Assembly: GCA_913055625.1 (NCBI GenBank)
Contig: CAJXJW010000003.1
Location: forward strand, 310,001-374,000
Direction: 5' to 3'
From: an uncultured Pseudomonadota bacterium
GTDB taxonomy: Bacteria > Pseudomonadota > Gammaproteobacteria > Steroidobacterales > Woeseiaceae
Length of the DNA stretch: 64,000 bases
The translations under genes were made by a program, and so were the position numbers. Every line of letters starts with the position of its first letter. The first letter of the stretch is position 1. Shown in pieces: positions 42,507 through 52,304 of this stretch. The notes under the pieces were generated by a model, which did no database searches, was not told the origin of the DNA, and saw only the letters and a list, made by a program, of their open reading frames with translations.

Positions 42507-45368
42507 CTAGCGGCAGGTGTCGACGGCCTCGACGGCCAGGTTCACGTCGCCGTCATCGTCGCGGCCGGCAGACTCGAGTATGGGCAGGTACCGTTCTTTG
42601 AGTTCACGGGCTTCGGCGCAGCGATGCGAACCGGCAGCGACACGGGCGAGGCCGATCTGTACGACGGCCAGGTTCGGATGATCGGGGGGCAGCACGGCGA
42701 TCCCGGTCTCCACGGCGCGCCGGTAGTAGGTTTCGGCCTCGTCGACACGCCCGGCCTCCAGGAGTACGGACGCGAGCCCGCCCAGGATGGCAACACTGTG
42801 CGGATGGTTGGCGCCTGCCGTCGCGTCGAAGATCGCGAGCGCCTTGCGATAGTTGACTTCCGCCCCCGCAAGGTCGCCCTGCTCCTGCTGGACGCCGGCG
42901 AGCGCGTTGTAGGCGACCCCGGAGAGATGGTGGTCGTCGCCGAGCGCCCCGGTGAGAATCGACAGTCCCGTGGATACGGATTCGTAAGCGATGTCGAGAT
43001 CACCCGACATCCGTTGCATCGAGCCGACGTTGACGGTCATCAGTCCCACGGTCGGGTGCCGGTTTCCGTAGGCGCGGGTTGCGCCGTCGAGCGCACGTTC
43101 GGCATAGCCAAGCGCGAGTTCGTTCCGCCCGAGGCCGCGGTAGAAGACGGCCAGCGAGTTCAGGTTGTTCGACGTCTCGGGGTGATCGCTGCCGAGCATC
43201 GCTTCGTTAATGGCCAGCGCCTGGAGGTAGAGCGATTCCGCTTCGTCGTTCCTGCCCTGCTGTCTCGCGATGCCAGCCAGTTCCTTGAGCGTAACGGCGA
43301 GGTCGGGATGCGCATCGCCGAGAAGTTTCGCCCGTGCGGCGCGCACGTCGTCCAGTACCTCGCGGGCACCGTCCAGGTCACCGCGCTGGATCAGCATGAC
43401 GCCGATGTCGTGGCGGATCGACGCGAGTTGTGTCGAGGCCGGCGCACCGCTCGACGACAACAGGTCGGCTGCTTCGACGAGGAGGTCCAGCGCCAGCTCA
43501 CTGTCACCGGTGCTGAATTTCAATGTGCCGAGGCGATAGAGGTCCCTCGCGATGTCCGGCGGCGGCGCCAGCCGCGCACGGTCGAGTGCGAGTGCCTGGT
43601 CGAACGCAGCCTCGGCTGGCTCGAACTGCGCCTGTTCGCGCAAGAGCTCGCCGCGTTCGACCAGCAGTTCGGCCCGTAGCGCATCGTCGCCGGCGCCGGT
43701 GAGCGACGTTGCTTCGTCCAGCAGCGCCGCGGCGTGGTCGAACTCGCCTTTTTGCCGGGCGAGACGGGCGCGCACCAGCATCGCGTTGAGCCGCGACGGC
43801 AGGACCGCTATCGCCGCGTACAGTTCGTCGGCCTGCCGGGCCAACGGTTCGGCTTCGTCGTACAGGCCCAGCTGGCCGTAGGTGTTGGCCAGCAGCAATA
43901 ACATCTCGGCACGGGTGCGCGGCTGACCCGCCAGTTCCTCGTTGACGCGATTGGCACCGAGGTCGAGTAGCTGCCGCGCCGTCAGCCGTTCGCCGAGGCT
44001 CTTGTCCGGGTCCGCGAACTCGAAGAGGCTGGTGGCGAAATCCCGGGTCTCGTTCGCTCTCGCCGCTTCGAGGCGGGCAAGCGCCGCCGCCGTCTGCGCC
44101 TGCTCCGTCTGATGCAGCGCCAGGCCGGTGCTGACCAGGAGCCCAATCACCGCGAACGCACTGAGAGGCACGCCGACGGGATGTCGCGTGATGAATTTTC
44201 GGACGCGATAGCCGGTGGTATCCGCACGCGCGAGCACCGGCAAACCGTTCAGGTAGCGCCGAAGGTCCGCCGCGAGTGCGTCGGCCGTCGCGTAGCGGCG
44301 CTCCGGCTCGGCGCGCAGCGCTTTCAACGCGATGTTTTCCAGGTCGCCGGTGATCGTTCGCTGGAGGCGGCCCGGCCCAAGGCTACGCGCCGCCGCTATG
44401 CGCTCCCTGTCGGCTGCATCCAGTCGCGTTGCCAGGCTCGAGAAGGTCGGCGCGCCGCGCTCGCGAATACTTCGCTCGATATCGAGCGCCGAGCCCCTGA
44501 CGTCACCGAACGGCCGGCGGCCCGCCAGCAACTCGTAGAGAAGGCCTCCCAGTGCATAGACGTCGACGGCCGTGGTTATCTGCGCGCCGGCAAACTGCTC
44601 CGGTGCGGCGTAATCCGGCGTGAGGGCGCGCAGGCTCGTTTGCGTGCGATCCGTTTTCTCGTCCGAGAGGAGCTTGGCAATACCGAAGTCGAGCAATTTC
44701 GGAACACCCTGCGTGTCGACGAGTATGTTGCTCGGCTTCAGGTCACGGTGCACGATGAGATTGCCGTGCGCGTAGTTCACGGCATCGCACACCGAAAGAA
44801 ACAGGCGGATGCGCCGGTTGATTGACAGGCGATGATCATCGCAATACGCGGTGATCGGCAGTCCGTCGACGAACTCCATGGCGAAGTACGGCTCGCCCTT
44901 GTCCGTCACCCCTCCGTCGATCAGCGCCGCAATGTTTGGGTGCTGCAGCGAGGCGAGGATCTGCCGTTCCTGGAGGAATCGTGTTTCCCAGTGCTGTGCC
45001 CGGCGCGACGGCAGGATCAGCTTCAGCGCAACGGTTTGCTCGAAGTCCCCGCCGGCGCGCTCCGCCTTGTAGACTGTTGCCATGCCACCCTGGCCGATCC
45101 GATCGACGATGCGATAGGCACCGACGCGTTCGGGCGCGACAGGCTTGGGCGCGTGGTCCGGGCTGAGATCGGCGAGTTGCCCGTCCGCATTTCCGTCGAG
45201 CAGGCCGGTCCCCTGGTCGTCAGCGCGGAGCATCGTCAGCACCTTGTGCCGTACGGCGTTGTTGTCGCAGTGTTTGTCCAGATGCGCGTCGCGTTCTTCG
45301 GCGGGCATGTCCAGCATCTGCTCGAACAGGTCCATCGCGCGCCGGTCTGTCCCGTCCGACTCAGCCAT
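42507..45368 (-). CDS. Serine/threonine protein kinase with C-terminal TPR repeats
   Basis: A 953-aa Hanks-type kinase. The kinase domain spans about 84-360, with GQGGMATVY (92-100), Lys116 in VALKLIL, HRDLKPSN (207-214), DFG (227-229) and APEQF. A membrane helix near residue 410 (VPLSAFAVIGLLVSTGLAL) is followed by ~500 residues of tetratricopeptide repeats of the NB-ARC/TPR_12 type. The TPR part is therefore probably periplasmic and may sense a partner. The ATG at 45368 overlaps the sigma-factor stop by eight bases. This kinase-plus-sigma pairing is well known in soil and marine Proteobacteria and Planctomycetes, though functions are mostly unknown. Confidence 0.95.
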   Translation of the reverse strand: MAESDGTDRRAMDLFEQMLDMPAEERDAHLDKHCDNNAVRHKVLTMLRADDQGTGLLDGNADGQLADLSPDHAPKPVAPERVGAYRIVDRIGQGGMATVYKAERAGGDFEQTVALKLILPSRRAQHWETRFLQERQILASLQHPNIAALIDGGVTDKGEPYFAMEFVDGLPITAYCDDHRLSINRRIRLFLSVCDAVNYAHGNLIVHRDLKPSNILVDTQGVPKLLDFGIAKLLSDEKTDRTQTSLRALTPDYAAPEQFAGAQITTAVDVYALGGLLYELLAGRRPFGDVRGSALDIERSIRERGAPTFSSLATRLDAADRERIAAARSLGPGRLQRTITGDLENIALKALRAEPERRYATADALAADLRRYLNGLPVLARADTTGYRVRKFITRHPVGVPLSAFAVIGLLVSTGLALHQTEQAQTAAALARLEAARANETRDFATSLFEFADPDKSLGERLTARQLLDLGANRVNEELAGQPRTRAEMLLLLANTYGQLGLYDEAEPLARQADELYAAIAVLPSRLNAMLVRARLARQKGEFDHAAALLDEATSLTGAGDDALRAELLVERGELLREQAQFEPAEAAFDQALALDRARLAPPPDIARDLYRLGTLKFSTGDSELALDLLVEAADLLSSSGAPASTQLASIRHDIGVMLIQRGDLDGAREVLDDVRAARAKLLGDAHPDLAVTLKELAGIARQQGRNDEAESLYLQALAINEAMLGSDHPETSNNLNSLAVFYRGLGRNELALGYAERALDGATRAYGNRHPTVGLMTVNVGSMQRMSGDLDIAYESVSTGLSILTGALGDDHHLSGVAYNALAGVQQEQGDLAGAEVNYRKALAIFDATAGANHPHSVAILGGLASVLLEAGRVDEAETYYRRAVETGIAVLPPDHPNLAVVQIGLARVAAGSHRCAEARELKERYLPILESAGRDDDGDVNLAVEAVDTCR

Positions 45369-45930
45369 CGGTTCCCATTTCGGAATAGAGAAATGCACGA
45401 GCCTTGCGCCACGCGGCCTTGACCGTGCCTTCGGACAACCCGAGGACATCCGCAATCTCAGAGATCGTGCAGCCCCCGAAGAACTTGAGCTCCACGACCT
45501 GGTGACCGCGCCGATCCAGCACATGAAGCCGTTGCATCGCGTCTTCGAGGCCGAGCACCTGCTCGGACAATCGCTGCGCCGAGAGCTCGCCTTCGTCGAG
45601 ATCCATCCGCACCCAGTCGCCACCGCGTTTCTGCGCGTTTCGCTTGCGCGCGTGGTCGACCAGGATGTGGCGCATCGCCTGCGCGGCGGTGGCAACGAGA
45701 TGCTTTCGGTTCTCGAGACCGCCGAGATGGTCCGCGCCGATGAGCTTCAGGGAGGCTTCGTTGACGAGCTCCGTCGTGCAAATCGTTCCGCGGCGGTTCG
45801 CTCGGAGCTGCGAGCGGGCCAGTTTCTTTAGCACCGGGTAGATTTTTTCGAACAGGTCGGCGTTCGCGGCGGCATCGCCCGCAGCGGCGCGTTCGAGCAG
45901 CACGGTCAGGGAGTTGGCCGACTCCGTCAT
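45361..45930 (-). CDS. ECF-like sigma factor (TIGR02999 type)
   Basis: A 189-aa sigma factor. Region 2 has LFEKIYPVLKKLARSQLRANR then TELVNEASLKL. Region 4 has DRRGHQVVELKFFGGCTISE and LGLSEGTVKAAWRKARAFLY. The segment MRHILVDHARKRNAQKRGG is diagnostic for the TIGR02999 group, which is usually encoded beside Hanks-type kinases with TPRs, as here. The overlap with the kinase gene suggests strict co-expression, and the kinase may control the sigma factor. It begins the ~10-kb same-strand locus ending at 35480. Confidence 0.93.
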   Translation of the reverse strand: MTESANSLTVLLERAAAGDAAANADLFEKIYPVLKKLARSQLRANRRGTICTTELVNEASLKLIGADHLGGLENRKHLVATAAQAMRHILVDHARKRNAQKRGGDWVRMDLDEGELSAQRLSEQVLGLEDAMQRLHVLDRRGHQVVELKFFGGCTISEIADVLGLSEGTVKAAWRKARAFLYSEMGTDG

Positions 45931-46017
45931 GCGCGCATTATACGAGTTTGAAACTCTGCCGCGCTTGCCCGATCCCTTTACCGCGGTGTCGATGACACCA
46001 TTGTCGGACGTCGCGCG

Positions 46018-47001
46018 TTACCCGTTGATCGTTGTCATGCCGTACTCGTCGTAGCGGTTGCCCGTCACGCGGTCGGCGAGCCGATCGAGTGTTGCTGTTT
46101 CCTCGTCGGCGAGTGCGATGCCGTATGCGCCGAGATTGGTCTCGAGGTTCGCGAGCTTTGTCGTGCCGGGAATCGTCAGTACGTGCTCCCCCCGGCCAAG
46201 CACCCAGGCCAGTGCCACCTGCGCGGCCGAGCATGCGTGTGCCGCGGCCAGCGACTGGATCTCGTCGACGAGTGCGATGTTCGCGCTGTACGCATCGCCC
46301 TGGTAGCGGGGCACCGCGTTGCGGCGGTCGTCGCCGGACAACGCGTCCTTCGTGAAGCGGCCGGACAGCATGCCGCGGCCGAGCGGCGAGTACGCCACCA
46401 GCGACGCGCCGACGTCGAGGCAGGCAGGGATGACCGAGGCTTCGATGTCGCGACTGAAGATCGAGTATTCCGACTGCACGGCCGCGACGGGATGAATCGC
46501 TGCCGCGCGCCGGATCGTGTCGGCCGAGGCTTCCGACAGGCCGATCGCCCGCACCTTGCCCTCGGCGACAAGTGCCGCCATCGCTTCGACGGTGTGTTCG
46601 ATCGGCGTCTTCGGGTCCACGCGGTGCAGGTAGTACAGGTCGATCACGTCCGTTCGCAGCCGCCTGAGCGAGCCCTCGACCGCGCGCCGGCAGTTCTTGG
46701 CGGAACCGTCGATGCCGAGCGACTCGCCCGTCGCCGGATCGCGCAGCGGGCCGAACTTCGTCGCGATGAATACCTTGTCCCGCCGGTCCCCGAACGCCTC
46801 GCCGAGCAAGGCCTCGTTCGTGCTGCCGATGCCGTAGATCTCGGCCGTGTCGAAGTGCGTGACGCCGAGGTCGATGGCCTGGTGCAACAGCCGGATCGCC
46901 GCCCGGCGCTCCGTCGGCGGGCCGTAAAAGTCGGACAGCCCCATGCAGCCGAGCCCGATCGCGGGCAGTGCGACACCCGTGTTTCCCAGGGCGCGCCGCA
47001 T
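46018..47001 (-). CDS. Aldo/keto reductase
   Basis: A 327-aa NADPH-dependent TIM-barrel reductase. The catalytic tetrad is visible: Asp and Tyr in FDTAEIYG, Lys in FIATKFG and His in YYLHRVDPKTP. The C-terminal cofactor loop is IPGTTKLANLETNLGAY. The best match is the AKR13/YajO-like group often called pyridoxal or general aldehyde reductases. The start at 47001 lies four bases after the SDR stop, so the two form an operon. Substrate unknown. Confidence 0.92.
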   Translation of the reverse strand: MRRALGNTGVALPAIGLGCMGLSDFYGPPTERRAAIRLLHQAIDLGVTHFDTAEIYGIGSTNEALLGEAFGDRRDKVFIATKFGPLRDPATGESLGIDGSAKNCRRAVEGSLRRLRTDVIDLYYLHRVDPKTPIEHTVEAMAALVAEGKVRAIGLSEASADTIRRAAAIHPVAAVQSEYSIFSRDIEASVIPACLDVGASLVAYSPLGRGMLSGRFTKDALSGDDRRNAVPRYQGDAYSANIALVDEIQSLAAAHACSAAQVALAWVLGRGEHVLTIPGTTKLANLETNLGAYGIALADEETATLDRLADRVTGNRYDEYGMTTING

Positions 47002-47005
47002 GCGC

Positions 47006-47821
47006 CTACTTCCCCTTCGCCAGCAGCGTGCGGATATCGAACTCGTCGTCACCGTCGTAGCGCGGGGCGTATTTGTCGAACGCGCGCAGCAGCTCGTCAT
47101 ACCGCTGCCGGATGCGCACCTTGTTGTACGCGTGCGAGACGATGAAGAAGCGGCCGTCGCCGATCTGCCGTAGCGCAAGGGCCACGAACCTGTCCGTGTC
47201 CATCGGGGTCTCGCTCGAGTCTTCCGTCAGGCCGGACATGACGAAGCCGGGCAGGATCAGCCCGACGTGAATGAAGTCAGGCACCTGTTCGCGCAGGTTC
47301 TCCGTGAGACCCAGCACGGCGTGCTTGCTCGCGATATAGGCGGCGAAGTCCGGCACGGCGTTGAACACCGAGTTCTCGGAACCGGTGTTGTAGATGCCGG
47401 CCGGCGTCCCCTGCTCGATCAGCCGCGGGGTGAACACCTTGCAGCCGTGCCACACACCGAAGAAATTCACGTCGAAGACCCGGTGCAGGTCTTCCATAGC
47501 CGTGTTGGCGAGTGTCGCCTGCGGGATGCCGATGCCGGCGTTATTGAACACCATGTCGACGCCGCCGAGCACACTCCATGCACGATCGGCCAGTGCGTCG
47601 ACCTGCGCGAGATCCGTGACGTCGCAGGGCGTGTACGTCGCATCGACGCCGAGTTCTTCCAGCGCCCGCACGGCGGACCTCAATCGCTGCTCGTCCGGCT
47701 CGGCAATCAGCACCCGGCCGCCGCGGCGTCCCAGCGCCTTCGCCAGCCCGAAGCCGATGCCCGAGGCGCCGCCGGTGACGACGACGCGCCGGCCGTCCAG
47801 GTCGAAGTTCCCTTTCCACAT
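47006..47821 (-). CDS. SDR-family oxidoreductase
   Basis: A 271-aa short-chain dehydrogenase. Cofactor motif TGGASGIGFGL, NNAG, and catalytic Ser-Tyr-Lys in NTGSENSVF and YIASKHA. The C-terminal tail RYDELLRAFDKYAPRYDGDD is longer than usual and specific to a subgroup seen near lipid or steroid catabolism genes. It is co-oriented with two further oxidoreductase genes (gaps of 4 and 32 bases), so the three form a small operon. Which alcohol or ketone it acts on is not predictable. Confidence 0.88.
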   Translation of the reverse strand: MWKGNFDLDGRRVVVTGGASGIGFGLAKALGRRGGRVLIAEPDEQRLRSAVRALEELGVDATYTPCDVTDLAQVDALADRAWSVLGGVDMVFNNAGIGIPQATLANTAMEDLHRVFDVNFFGVWHGCKVFTPRLIEQGTPAGIYNTGSENSVFNAVPDFAAYIASKHAVLGLTENLREQVPDFIHVGLILPGFVMSGLTEDSSETPMDTDRFVALALRQIGDGRFFIVSHAYNKVRIRQRYDELLRAFDKYAPRYDGDDEFDIRTLLAKGK

Positions 47822-47853
47822 GCTACCGGTTCCTTTGAGTATCGCCAGCGACG

Positions 47854-48597
47854 CTAGCCGCGGCCGACGTACGGCATGTTCGTCGCCAGGATCGTCAGCG
47901 TCTGGATGTTCGACCCTGGCGGCTGCTGCGCCATGTGCACTACGGCATCGGCCACCTGCTCCGCCCGGATGAACGGCTCGCTACTCGCATCGCCGCCGCC
48001 TTTCTTCTCGAAGAACGTCGCCGTCATCTCCGTGACCGCGTTGCCCACGTCGATCTGGCCGCAGGCGATGTTGAACGGCCGCCCGTCTAGCGAGATGGAC
48101 TTCGTCAGGCCGGAGATGCCGTGCTTTGTCGCCGTGTACGCGCTGAACCCGGGTCGCGGCACGTGGGCGGCGAGCGAACCGTTGTTGATGATGCGCCCGC
48201 CCTGCGGGTCCTGCTCGCGCATCATGCGGAATGCCATTCGCGCGCACAAAAACGAGCCGGTGAGATTGACGTCGACCAGGCGCTGCCAGTCCTTGAACGT
48301 CACCTCGTCGATCGACGCCTCGGGCGCGGCAACGCCGGCGTTGTTGAACAGCAGGTCGATACGGCCCGCCTCGTCGCGGACCCGGTCGAACGCACTCTCG
48401 ACGTCGTCGGGATTGGACACGTCGCAGACGAGCGGCTGTGCGACATTGGTTGGAAACCCGGAATCGGCGATCGCGGCGACGAGCCTGGCCTCGCGTCGAC
48501 CGAGGAAGAACACACGATAGTCGGCACGCAGCAAGGCATGTGCCGTAGCCTTGCCGATGCCCGATCCTGCGCCGGTTACGACTGCAACCTTGGACAT
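47854..48597 (-). CDS. SDR-family oxidoreductase
   Basis: A 247-aa short-chain dehydrogenase with TGAGSGIGKAT, NNAGVAAPE, catalytic Ser in NNGSLAAHV and YTATKHG. The C-terminal region LTILATNMPYVGRG is family typical. It is the first gene of the three-gene oxidoreductase operon and is divergent from a Gfo/Idh/MocA gene. Together they suggest a sugar or polyol conversion route, although no transporter or regulator adjoins them. Confidence 0.88.
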   Translation of the reverse strand: MSKVAVVTGAGSGIGKATAHALLRADYRVFFLGRREARLVAAIADSGFPTNVAQPLVCDVSNPDDVESAFDRVRDEAGRIDLLFNNAGVAAPEASIDEVTFKDWQRLVDVNLTGSFLCARMAFRMMREQDPQGGRIINNGSLAAHVPRPGFSAYTATKHGISGLTKSISLDGRPFNIACGQIDVGNAVTEMTATFFEKKGGGDASSEPFIRAEQVADAVVHMAQQPPGSNIQTLTILATNMPYVGRG

Positions 48598-48713
48598 TCG
48601 CGACTCCTGTCGTACTTCATTCTGCGCTAATGCGGACTCGCTATCATACCGCCTCAGCATGAGGAAAAGATGAAGCCCTCGAACCTGAGCGAGGGCACAC
48701 CGAGGGCACCAAG

Positions 48714-49796
48714 GTGACACGCGATAAACTGAACCGAAGAGAGCTGTTGATATCTGCAGGCGGCATGGCGCTGGCATCGGCAACCGGGCCGACCGCGCTG
48801 GCCGGCAGTCCGACACCTGCATTGCGCTGGGGCTTCGTCGGTACTGGCGCGATTTCCAATCACATGGCGAAGCATATCGCGACGACTCCATTGGCCCGGC
48901 TTGCGGCTGTGAGCAGCCGCAGGATGCCGAGCGCCAGGGCATTTGCGGAACGTCACGGCATCATGCTCGCTTTCGACGACTGGAAGCACATGTGCGAGTC
49001 GCCCGAGGTCGACGCCATCTACGTGGCCACCCCGACTGGTGTACGGGAGGCGATTGCCGTTTACGCCGCACAATCGGGCAAGCACGTTCTCGCCGAGAAG
49101 CCATTCGCGAGCGCGGCCTCGGTCAGGCGCATCGTGCAGGCATGCCGCGAGAACGACGTCGCGTTCATGGACGGCACTCGCTTCGTGCACCACCCGCGCA
49201 CGTACGCCCTGAAGCGCGAGATGCAGATCAACACCGGCCATCCCCTGTCGATCACGACGGCTTTTCAGTTCGCCTTGCTTGACCGAAGCGGCATTCGCTA
49301 CGACGCCGCACTGGAACCCATGGGTGCGATCGGCGATGCAGGCTGGTACAACATGCGAGCGACCGTGGAGTATCTCGCGCCCGATGCGAAACCCAGGTCC
49401 GCCAGCGCGGTACGGCGGCTCGACGAGACGACCGGTACCGTGATCGCCGGCGCCGGCGTGATCCAGATGCACGACGGCTCGACCTCGACCTGGGACTGCG
49501 CCTACGACATCGGTGGCCCGGTCATGGACTGCGTCATCACCGGCCGCGAGGGCACCGTTCGTGTTGAAAACTTTCTGCGACAGGACGCCGACAACTCGGC
49601 GTCATACCGCGTGGGCAAGGGCGGGCCGGACGCCGTGAACGAGGTCCGGCGCATTGCTTCGGAGCAACTGGACGGCGCCAGAATGTTCGAGACGTTTGCC
49701 GCCATTGCGGCGGACCCGTCACGTAGAGATGCGTGGGCCCAGGCCACGCTGCGCACCCAGATGCTACTGGACGCGAGCTGGGCGGCCCTCGACTAG
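48714..49796 (+). CDS. Gfo/Idh/MocA-family oxidoreductase with Tat-like leader
   Basis: A 360-aa NAD(P)-dependent sugar oxidoreductase. An N-terminal [17 protein letters not shown] looks like a twin-arginine signal, so it may act in the periplasm with bound cofactor, as glucose-fructose oxidoreductase does. The nucleotide site is [12 protein letters not shown], followed by [14 protein letters not shown] and the catalytic Lys in LAEKPFAS. Start GTG at 48714. It is divergent from the SDR operon across 116 bases. Substrate unknown. Confidence 0.88.
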   Translation: MTRDKLNRRELLISAGGMALASATGPTALAGSPTPALRWGFVGTGAISNHMAKHIATTPLARLAAVSSRRMPSARAFAERHGIMLAFDDWKHMCESPEVDAIYVATPTGVREAIAVYAAQSGKHVLAEKPFASAASVRRIVQACRENDVAFMDGTRFVHHPRTYALKREMQINTGHPLSITTAFQFALLDRSGIRYDAALEPMGAIGDAGWYNMRATVEYLAPDAKPRSASAVRRLDETTGTVIAGAGVIQMHDGSTSTWDCAYDIGGPVMDCVITGREGTVRVENFLRQDADNSASYRVGKGGPDAVNEVRRIASEQLDGARMFETFAAIAADPSRRDAWAQATLRTQMLLDASWAALD

Positions 49797-49943
49797 CGCG
49801 ACGCACAGGGAGCCCGGGCAAACGTCAGACGCATCGCTTGCGACTGTCAACGGTCGCGGACTGGCCGTCGTGACGTTCCTTAATGAGCACGTCGCGCCCT
49901 GCCTCATCGGCCGCGACGCGCACGCGATCAACATGACATTGGC

Positions 49944-50486
49944 CTAGTCGGCTGGCCCCGGGTACTCCACCCAGAACACTCCGCGGAGCTCACCCACTTT
50001 GAAACCAGTCGCTTCATCGGCCGGGTACGCATGCTCGATGGCCTTGCGCAATTCCGGCGCGATCGAAGTGCCGTGGCAGGTAGCGCACATGGGCTGCAGG
50101 AATATGGGTTCAATGTAGCCTTCTCTGCCACCGTCCAGCTCCACGGCCCGCGGCTGACGATCGTCTTCGGTGGCCAGCCATTCAGCCAGGATCAGCGTCA
50201 CCCAGTCTGGCGCGGTATTTGCCGGATTGCGCAGACGGTGGCTCGTCCGGCCGACCTTGACACCATTCGTCGACAGTGACCGGGCAATCTCGGGTGCCCG
50301 TATACGGCAGGCATCGATCGCCGCCGCGGGCCCTTCGGACAGTCCATCGAGCAATGCCGACTTGAGGTTCTTCTTGAATGGCTCGATCAACGCGGCGCCG
50401 TATTCCGGCGCAGGCCCGTCGGTTGCGTCGCCGACGTTGCCGAAGGTGACGAGCAGCAGGCCAATTATCAGAATGCCTCGCCTCAT
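49944..50486 (-). CDS. Exported haem-binding protein, DUF3365/Tll0287-like
   Basis: A 180-aa exported protein with a signal peptide (about residues 1-22). A PAS-like helical domain carries [15 protein letters not shown] and [18 protein letters not shown], and the C-terminal part has one haem site CATCH in [12 protein letters not shown], followed by [11 protein letters not shown]. This is the pattern of DUF3365, seen in haem-based sensors and in stand-alone periplasmic cytochromes. It may be a redox or gas sensor or an electron carrier. No partner gene adjoins it. Confidence 0.85.
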   Translation of the reverse strand: MRRGILIIGLLLVTFGNVGDATDGPAPEYGAALIEPFKKNLKSALLDGLSEGPAAAIDACRIRAPEIARSLSTNGVKVGRTSHRLRNPANTAPDWVTLILAEWLATEDDRQPRAVELDGGREGYIEPIFLQPMCATCHGTSIAPELRKAIEHAYPADEATGFKVGELRGVFWVEYPGPAD

Positions 50487-50502
50487 CCAGGCAATGATAG
50501 CG

Positions 50503-50784
50503 TCAATTGAACCTTCTGGTACGGGAGACCGGCATTTGATGCGCCGGCGTCGAGGGCTTAGGCAAGGCGGCGGGCTCCTGGGCGACGTAGGTCTCGCCGT
50601 CGATGTCGACCAGCGGCATCAGAAGTTCCGCAGGCCGTCGCTGAAGACGCAGCTCGGCGGAACGCCCGAAGTCGCCGAGGAAATAATGCGCCTGCCCGAG
50701 GAACTCGTCGTGGACGTAGGACAGCGGATTCAGGGCCCGGACGTAAGCGTTGCGCGCGTCCGGACCGCCACGACGACCGCCATC
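50503..50784 (-). pseudogene. Coding-like fragment without a clear start
   Basis: Downstream of the fucosidase, a minus-strand frame open for about 93 codons has no ATG near its 5' end. It reads as coding-like, with high GC in third positions, and contains LNPLSYVHDEF, then LGQAHYFLGDF and LMPLVDIDGETYVAQEP. The frame begins right after a stop inside the fucosidase's 3' end and is one base out of register with that gene. It could be the remnant of a lost gene, or a frameshifted C-terminus of the fucosidase. Confidence 0.35.
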
Positions 50785-52304
50785 TCACGCGGCAGGTCGT
50801 CCGGCAACCCGACCTCCAGACCCTCCGGGGCGAGCGACCATTCGAGGCCCCTGCCCGAGGCCTGCAGGGCGACGTCCACGACGTCCGGCGCGCTGTCGTC
50901 GGCGAACGCGGTCAGCGTGACCGTCGAACCGCCGTCGGGCTGCCCCATCAGGATGGCGTAGACCGTCTCGCCCTTCGTCGTGTAGCGCACGTCCTCGGCC
51001 GTGTAGTGCAACTCGTGGTAGGCGGGTTTCTTCTCGCCCTCGGCCGGCTCCACCTGCTCCGCGTCCTTGCGCGGTCCTTCGCCGTAGGTGTACCAGGGCC
51101 GTGTGCCATAGATGGCCTCGCCGTTTCGGCCCAGCCAGTCGCCGATGGCCAGCAGGATGTCGCGCTGCTCGTCCGGGATGATGCCGTCGGCCCGCGGCCC
51201 GATGTTCAGCAGGTAGATGCCGTTCTTGCTGACGACGTCGATCATGGCGTGCAGGATGTCCGCAGCGGGCCGGAGTTCCATGCCCTCGTAGTAGTTCCAC
51301 GCGAACGTCGTGATCGGCTCCTCGGTCTGCCAGACCCGGTCGGCGATGCGGTTCATGCGTGCCTTCTCGAAGTTCAGCACGCCGCTGTAGTCCGGCAGGT
51401 CCAGGTGCTTGTAGAGAATGACGCCTTCGCGATCACCCTCTTCCAGGCTCTCGACGAAGCGCGTGACGATCTCCTTGCGGTAGTCGATACCGATGTGCCC
51501 GAAGCGCGAATCGAAATAGATCATGTCCGGGTGATAGCCGTCGATGACTTCGAGCACCTTGTCGGTGAACCGGCGGTTGAACCTATCGTCCGGTCGCGCG
51601 GCGCCCTTGCGATGCCGCCAGGCGTCCTCGGAGACCACCGGGCCATAGAGCTCGGCGTACGCCGGGTCGCCCGCGTCAGCTTCCGACGGGTCCTTGAACG
51701 TCGGGTACCAGCCCCAGAGCCACATGTGGTGGAACGTCGCCAGGAACTTGAGATCCCGCGCGCGCGCAGCGCGTCCCATCTCGGCGACGACGTCGATGCC
51801 GGGCCCGCGGTCCATCGCATTCCACGTATTCACGTCACTGTCCCACATGGAAAAGCCGTCCGCGTGTTCGGCCACGGGGCCAGTGAAGCGGGCGCCGGCC
51901 TTCACGAACAGGTCGACCCATTCGTCCGCGTCGAAATTCTCCGCGCGGAACATCGGCACGAAGTCCTTGTAGCCGAACTCGCTCAGCGGCCCGTAGGTCT
52001 CGACGTGGTGCGTGTAAATGGTCGTGTCCGGGTTGTACATGTTCCGCGAGTACCACTCGCTGTGATGCGCCGGCACCGAGTACACGCCCCAGTGGAAGTA
52101 GATGCCGAACTTCGCGTCCTCGTACCAGGCGGGCACGTCGCGTGCGAGATGCTCCCAGCCGGTGTAGTCGTCGACGTGCTCGGACGCCTGTTCGATGATC
52201 GGTCCTTCCACTGGCTTGCCGGCCTGTTCGTCAGCGCACGAAGCGATGACAGCCAGCGAAACGAGAAGAAGGAAGAGACGCCAGGTCACGGAATTCTGTT
52301 TCAA
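50730..52304 (-). CDS. Alpha-L-fucosidase, GH29, lipoprotein
   Basis: A 524-aa glycoside hydrolase removing terminal alpha-L-fucose. The lipobox is VIASC near residue 23, so it is surface or periplasmic. GH29 landmarks are KFGIYFHWGVYSVPAHHSEW, AEHADGFSMWDS, ATFHHMWLWGWYP and the likely nucleophile Asp in DMIYFDSRFGHIG. A C-terminal beta-sandwich ends soon after EMAVVVAVRT. TTG at 52304 is the start, with AGGAAG upstream; no ATG is near. It is divergent from the next lipoprotein gene across the window's longest gene-free region. It fits with the FucP-like permease as a fucose use pathway, though the genes are distant. Confidence 0.92.
   Translation of the reverse strand: MKQNSVTWRLFLLLVSLAVIASCADEQAGKPVEGPIIEQASEHVDDYTGWEHLARDVPAWYEDAKFGIYFHWGVYSVPAHHSEWYSRNMYNPDTTIYTHHVETYGPLSEFGYKDFVPMFRAENFDADEWVDLFVKAGARFTGPVAEHADGFSMWDSDVNTWNAMDRGPGIDVVAEMGRAARARDLKFLATFHHMWLWGWYPTFKDPSEADAGDPAYAELYGPVVSEDAWRHRKGAARPDDRFNRRFTDKVLEVIDGYHPDMIYFDSRFGHIGIDYRKEIVTRFVESLEEGDREGVILYKHLDLPDYSGVLNFEKARMNRIADRVWQTEEPITTFAWNYYEGMELRPAADILHAMIDVVSKNGIYLLNIGPRADGIIPDEQRDILLAIGDWLGRNGEAIYGTRPWYTYGEGPRKDAEQVEPAEGEKKPAYHELHYTAEDVRYTTKGETVYAILMGQPDGGSTVTLTAFADDSAPDVVDVALQASGRGLEWSLAPEGLEVGLPDDLPREMAVVVAVRTRATLTSGP

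Noticed and set aside
45369-45695. Upstream extension of the kinase gene
   Set aside because: The extension overlaps the sigma factor gene in another frame and has no kinase-family sequence. The ATG at 45368 gives the usual N-terminus.
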